A DNA stretch of 64,000 nt from Verpa conica (lineage: Eukaryota; Ascomycota; Pezizomycetes; Pezizales; Morchellaceae). Below the pieces are notes generated by a model. It was given only the letters and a program-made list of their open reading frames with translations, did not search any database and was not told where the DNA came from. Each line of letters starts with the position of its first letter. The first letter of the stretch is position 1. The stretch lies in assembly GCA_033030425.1 (NCBI GenBank), contig JAUFSD010000005.1, positions 496,001 through 560,000 on the forward strand, given 5' to 3'. Made by a program: the position numbers and the translations under genes. Positions 61,544 through 64,000 of the stretch are shown piece by piece.

Positions 61544-62165
61544 TGAGGCCAAGAGGACGCACTGTACACGCACAGCACCGAAACAGCATCCTGAATCCCT
61601 CGTCTGCAGAAAGCTCGTCCGCTGTAAGTAACCTGTAAGGTAGCCCTCTTCTCTGCTACTCTGCTCCTTCACTCTCGCTCGCTGTTGTGTGACGGTAGAA
61701 CAGAACATACCTACTCTTATCCAAATCCTACTCGCCTGCTGGCTACTCGGGGAATAAAAATAAAAATATACCCATTCCCTACTACGCTCGGTTCCCCCGA
61801 TCATCGCACTTATCGATAGGTTCCATTATCGCTGATACTATTATACTCGTCTTAGTCCTCACCCACACATTCGCTTTTTCTCTAATAGCTGACCTATTTC
61901 CCGCTTGCTCTTACCTTCTTCCCTCTCCTCTTCTTCCCTCTTCTCATACCATCACCCAGAGAAGTTCAGGCCCATTCTTTTTTATAATCCTGCCTATATA
62001 CCTATATCTTCATCCTCTTCCACCACCTCCTCAACCGCCTTCCTATACCTCCTCCTACTCCACTTTGAAAGTTCATCGCACTCGCTTTCTTGAGTTTCGC
62101 CATTGCAATCGACAAGCATCGAACAGCCCCACGCTCGTTTAGCTCAACACACTAACTCGACAATT

Positions 62166-63565
62166 ATGATGAACGCCATGCCAGCTATGGACCGTCATCT
62201 CCATAATCTCACACAATACGACTACCACCCAGCTCGTTTCAACCCTAACTTGATCTACACTCGTGCTGCCCCACCTGGTAGTCTCATCATGCCAACCCCA
62301 CTACAGTTCCCTCCCAATCCTCACCAGCAAGCACATACTCACCACCACAACATCCACCATCCCCAGCAACAGCAAGCACATCACCATCACCACCATCAGC
62401 AACAGCAGGTGAGATACATAATTCACCTCAGAAATCCGAATAGAGCTCTCGAATAGACAACCACTAGCCCATTGCAACCGCTTCCCCCCTCCCCCCCCAT
62501 GTTAACGAGGTTTAGAGTGGTAGATGCCACCTTAGCCTCTGTTTGCGTGTGGATCCCTTAGAAGCTGCGGTTACAATGAGCTAGTTGTTCTATCGGAAGT
62601 TCTATTTTTGGTACCATCTATGAAGAAAATCTAACATGACTTTCAGGATCAGCATGCAGCCCTCATGAACTCAAGTCCCAAGCAGCAGCAGCAGCAGCAG
62701 CATCTCATGCCCACACCTACATCTGAGCTGGGTAACCAGTTTGACGAGCAACCCCAGAGCATGGAAGGCTTCCCAACAGCTGCAGAGTTTGAGAACCTTT
62801 TGAACGAATATATTCTCTCGCTCTCCCCCAAGAAAAGAGATAAAGCCCTCATCCCTCAAAAACGTTACGAAAACATCCGCGCTGTTCTCCGTGACCCCAA
62901 GTGCACCACAATCGAATCTGCTCAGTTCAGGTTTTGGGCGAAAAAGATGTTCCGTTTAGTGCAAGAGGACGGTTATAATGATGTTGTCTGCCATGAGGGT
63001 AAACCGGTAGCCGTTAGGGAAGAACTGTACCATGTCTTGACAGCCTCTCACGGGCAGGCGCAGCATGGCGGACGTGACAAAACCTCAGCTCAAGTCAGGA
63101 AGAACTATTCATGGTATGACTTCCTAGTTTTTGATTCGGCCTTTAATCTTAGGGGCCATCGGACTAATACCTCCGCTTAATAGGGTGCCAAAGGAACTTA
63201 TTGCTCGCTTCGTGCGCAACTGCCCTAGCTGCACTCTTCGTCGTAGTAGCCCTCTTGAGTTCTCTGCCGTTAGCAACGCCAATCGCATGAGCCAGACGAT
63301 GGACCCCGCCTGTTCACCCTACCTTACTAGCCCATCTAGTTCCACCGGGAGTCCCCCTCAGAGGCACGCCATGAACTCACCTACTAACACCAACAACTCT
63401 TCAATGGCCCAACTCCAACAGATGGTGTCTTCAGCTGCCTCTTCACCCCTTGGTGCCCCCACTGGTGATCAGAACTCCTACGGATATTCCTTTCCCTCAG
63501 GGGTCAACATGCCATTGGACCCGCGCATGTACACAGCACCTAGCCCTAACGACCTTACGAACTAA
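62166..63565 (+). CDS. Q/H-rich regulator with integrase-type H2C2 zinc finger
   Basis: Three exons (62166-62408, 62647-63113, 63184-63565) give 363 residues. The N-terminus is rich in His/Gln (HHHHHHQQQQ at the end of exon 1, then Q6 early in exon 2). A helical segment follows (FENLLNEYILSLSPKKRDKA; YENIRAVLRDPKCTTIESAQ; FRFWAKKMFRLVQEDGYNDV). Next is an HHCC finger, H216-X4-H221-X28-C250-X2-C253, in the context SHGQAQHGGRDKTSAQVRKN and YSWVPKELIARFVRNCPSC. This matches the zinc-binding N-terminal domain of retroelement integrases. The same fold type is reported for the histone-UAS-binding finger of yeast Spt10. No integrase catalytic core or reverse transcriptase is present. The C-terminal third is Ser/Pro/Asn-rich. 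Most likely a nuclear DNA-binding protein; its function is unproven. Confidence 0.85.
62682..62702 (+). repeat. CAG trinucleotide repeat encoding polyglutamine
   Basis: Six consecutive CAG codons in exon 2 of the H2C2-finger gene. The uninterrupted codon choice suggests length instability. Confidence 0.75.
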
Positions 63566-64000
63566 GACGAAGAAAATACACGGATATGAGCTAATAAAGA
63601 GATGAGTGGGATCAACACTGGTATCGGCTTTTCTCTGGTTCAGGGGTTCTTGAGTTTGGGTTTATGCCTTTTATGAATTTGTTAACGGGGTTCTTCGGGG
63701 TTCCTTGGTTGTTTTTTTTTATGAAACAATTTGGGCTACGTTTTGCTTTTCTTGCTTTTTGTCTCCCTGGGTTTTGTCTTTTCGTTCAAGAAAGCATATG
63801 GTTGGTTATTTGTCTTGGACGGGCGAGTGGTGGAGGTAGTTACCAATGATTTCTTGTTTTTACTTTTTGGGGCCCTCTTGTGTTCTTGTTTTGTATGGGT
63901 TCTACTTCTGCTTCTATTACTCTCGCTCTCGAATCATTGTTGGCGAGCGAGAAGGGTTCGGGACCCTGCCTAATACTTTGGGGTATTATTTCATATAGTA
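63566..64000. other. 3' flank of the H2C2-finger gene
   Basis: T-rich DNA after the stop codon with repeated ttttt/gttttt blocks, consistent with a 3' UTR and downstream sequence. Open frames here follow from the T-rich composition and look like chance. Confidence 0.5.

Larger units (their letters stand above)
58318..62165. other. Gene-free stretch and long leader of the H2C2-finger gene
   Basis: About 3.8 kb. It contains a G-run near 59649-59659, a GAGAGCGC repeat near 59950-59967, TG-rich DNA near 60100-60180 and a TACAATACAGTACA microsatellite (61184-61245). CT-rich DNA from 61480 to 62090 is likely promoter and 5' leader. A Cys-rich open frame at 58606-58980 has no recognised family. Confidence 0.5.

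Overview
The window is nuclear DNA of a filamentous ascomycete (Pezizomycotina-type). Genes are split by short introns of about 45-150 bases with fungal donors (GTAAGT/GTATGT) and CTAAC/CTGAC branch points. The proteins include a Chs7-family membrane protein, a fungal sugar porter with an acidic N-terminal tail, ILV2, TRM9 and IMP3. I can place the organism no more finely. The long AT-rich, TpA-rich stretches between isolated genes recall repeat-rich genomes such as those of Pezizomycetes, but that is only an impression.

Layout: gene-free DNA (1-4.1 kb); PEX16 (-, 4.2-5.5 kb); a ubiquitin-specific protease (-, 6.4-8.9 kb); gene-free DNA (9-14.7 kb); TFIIH subunit SSL1 (-, 14.7-16.3 kb) divergent from ribosomal protein eS21 (+, 17.6-18.0 kb); a Chs7-family membrane protein (-, 19.6-20.9 kb); a large gene-free block (21-28.5 kb); an MFS sugar transporter (+, about 28.8-31.2 kb); an NHX-type Na+/H+ exchanger (+, 32.2-34.4 kb); a decayed aldo/keto reductase (-, 35.1-36.1 kb); IMP3 (+, 36.8-37.7 kb); tubulin cofactor B (-, 40.9-42.2 kb); a SANT/Myb protein (+, 44.9-45.7 kb); TRM9 (-, 46.4-47.3 kb); a block holding a 361-bp TIR element (47.3-53.1 kb); ILV2 (-, 53.2-55.7 kb) divergent from the HDEL receptor ERD2 (+, 57.1-58.3 kb); and a Q/H-rich regulator with an integrase-type H2C2 zinc finger (+, 62.2-63.6 kb).

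Nothing here looks like a pathway cluster. These are mostly single-copy housekeeping genes (peroxisome biogenesis, deubiquitination, transcription/repair, ribosome and rRNA processing, tRNA modification, ER retrieval, branched-chain amino acids, ion and sugar transport). The less ordinary items are the H2C2-finger protein, the TIR element, the aldo/keto reductase pseudogene, a GC-AG intron in the protease, a 16-base internal exon in eS21, and a possible alternative C-terminus of ERD2. Exon junctions were derived by hand from reading frame, splice signals and remembered family consensus. No alignment or search was run.
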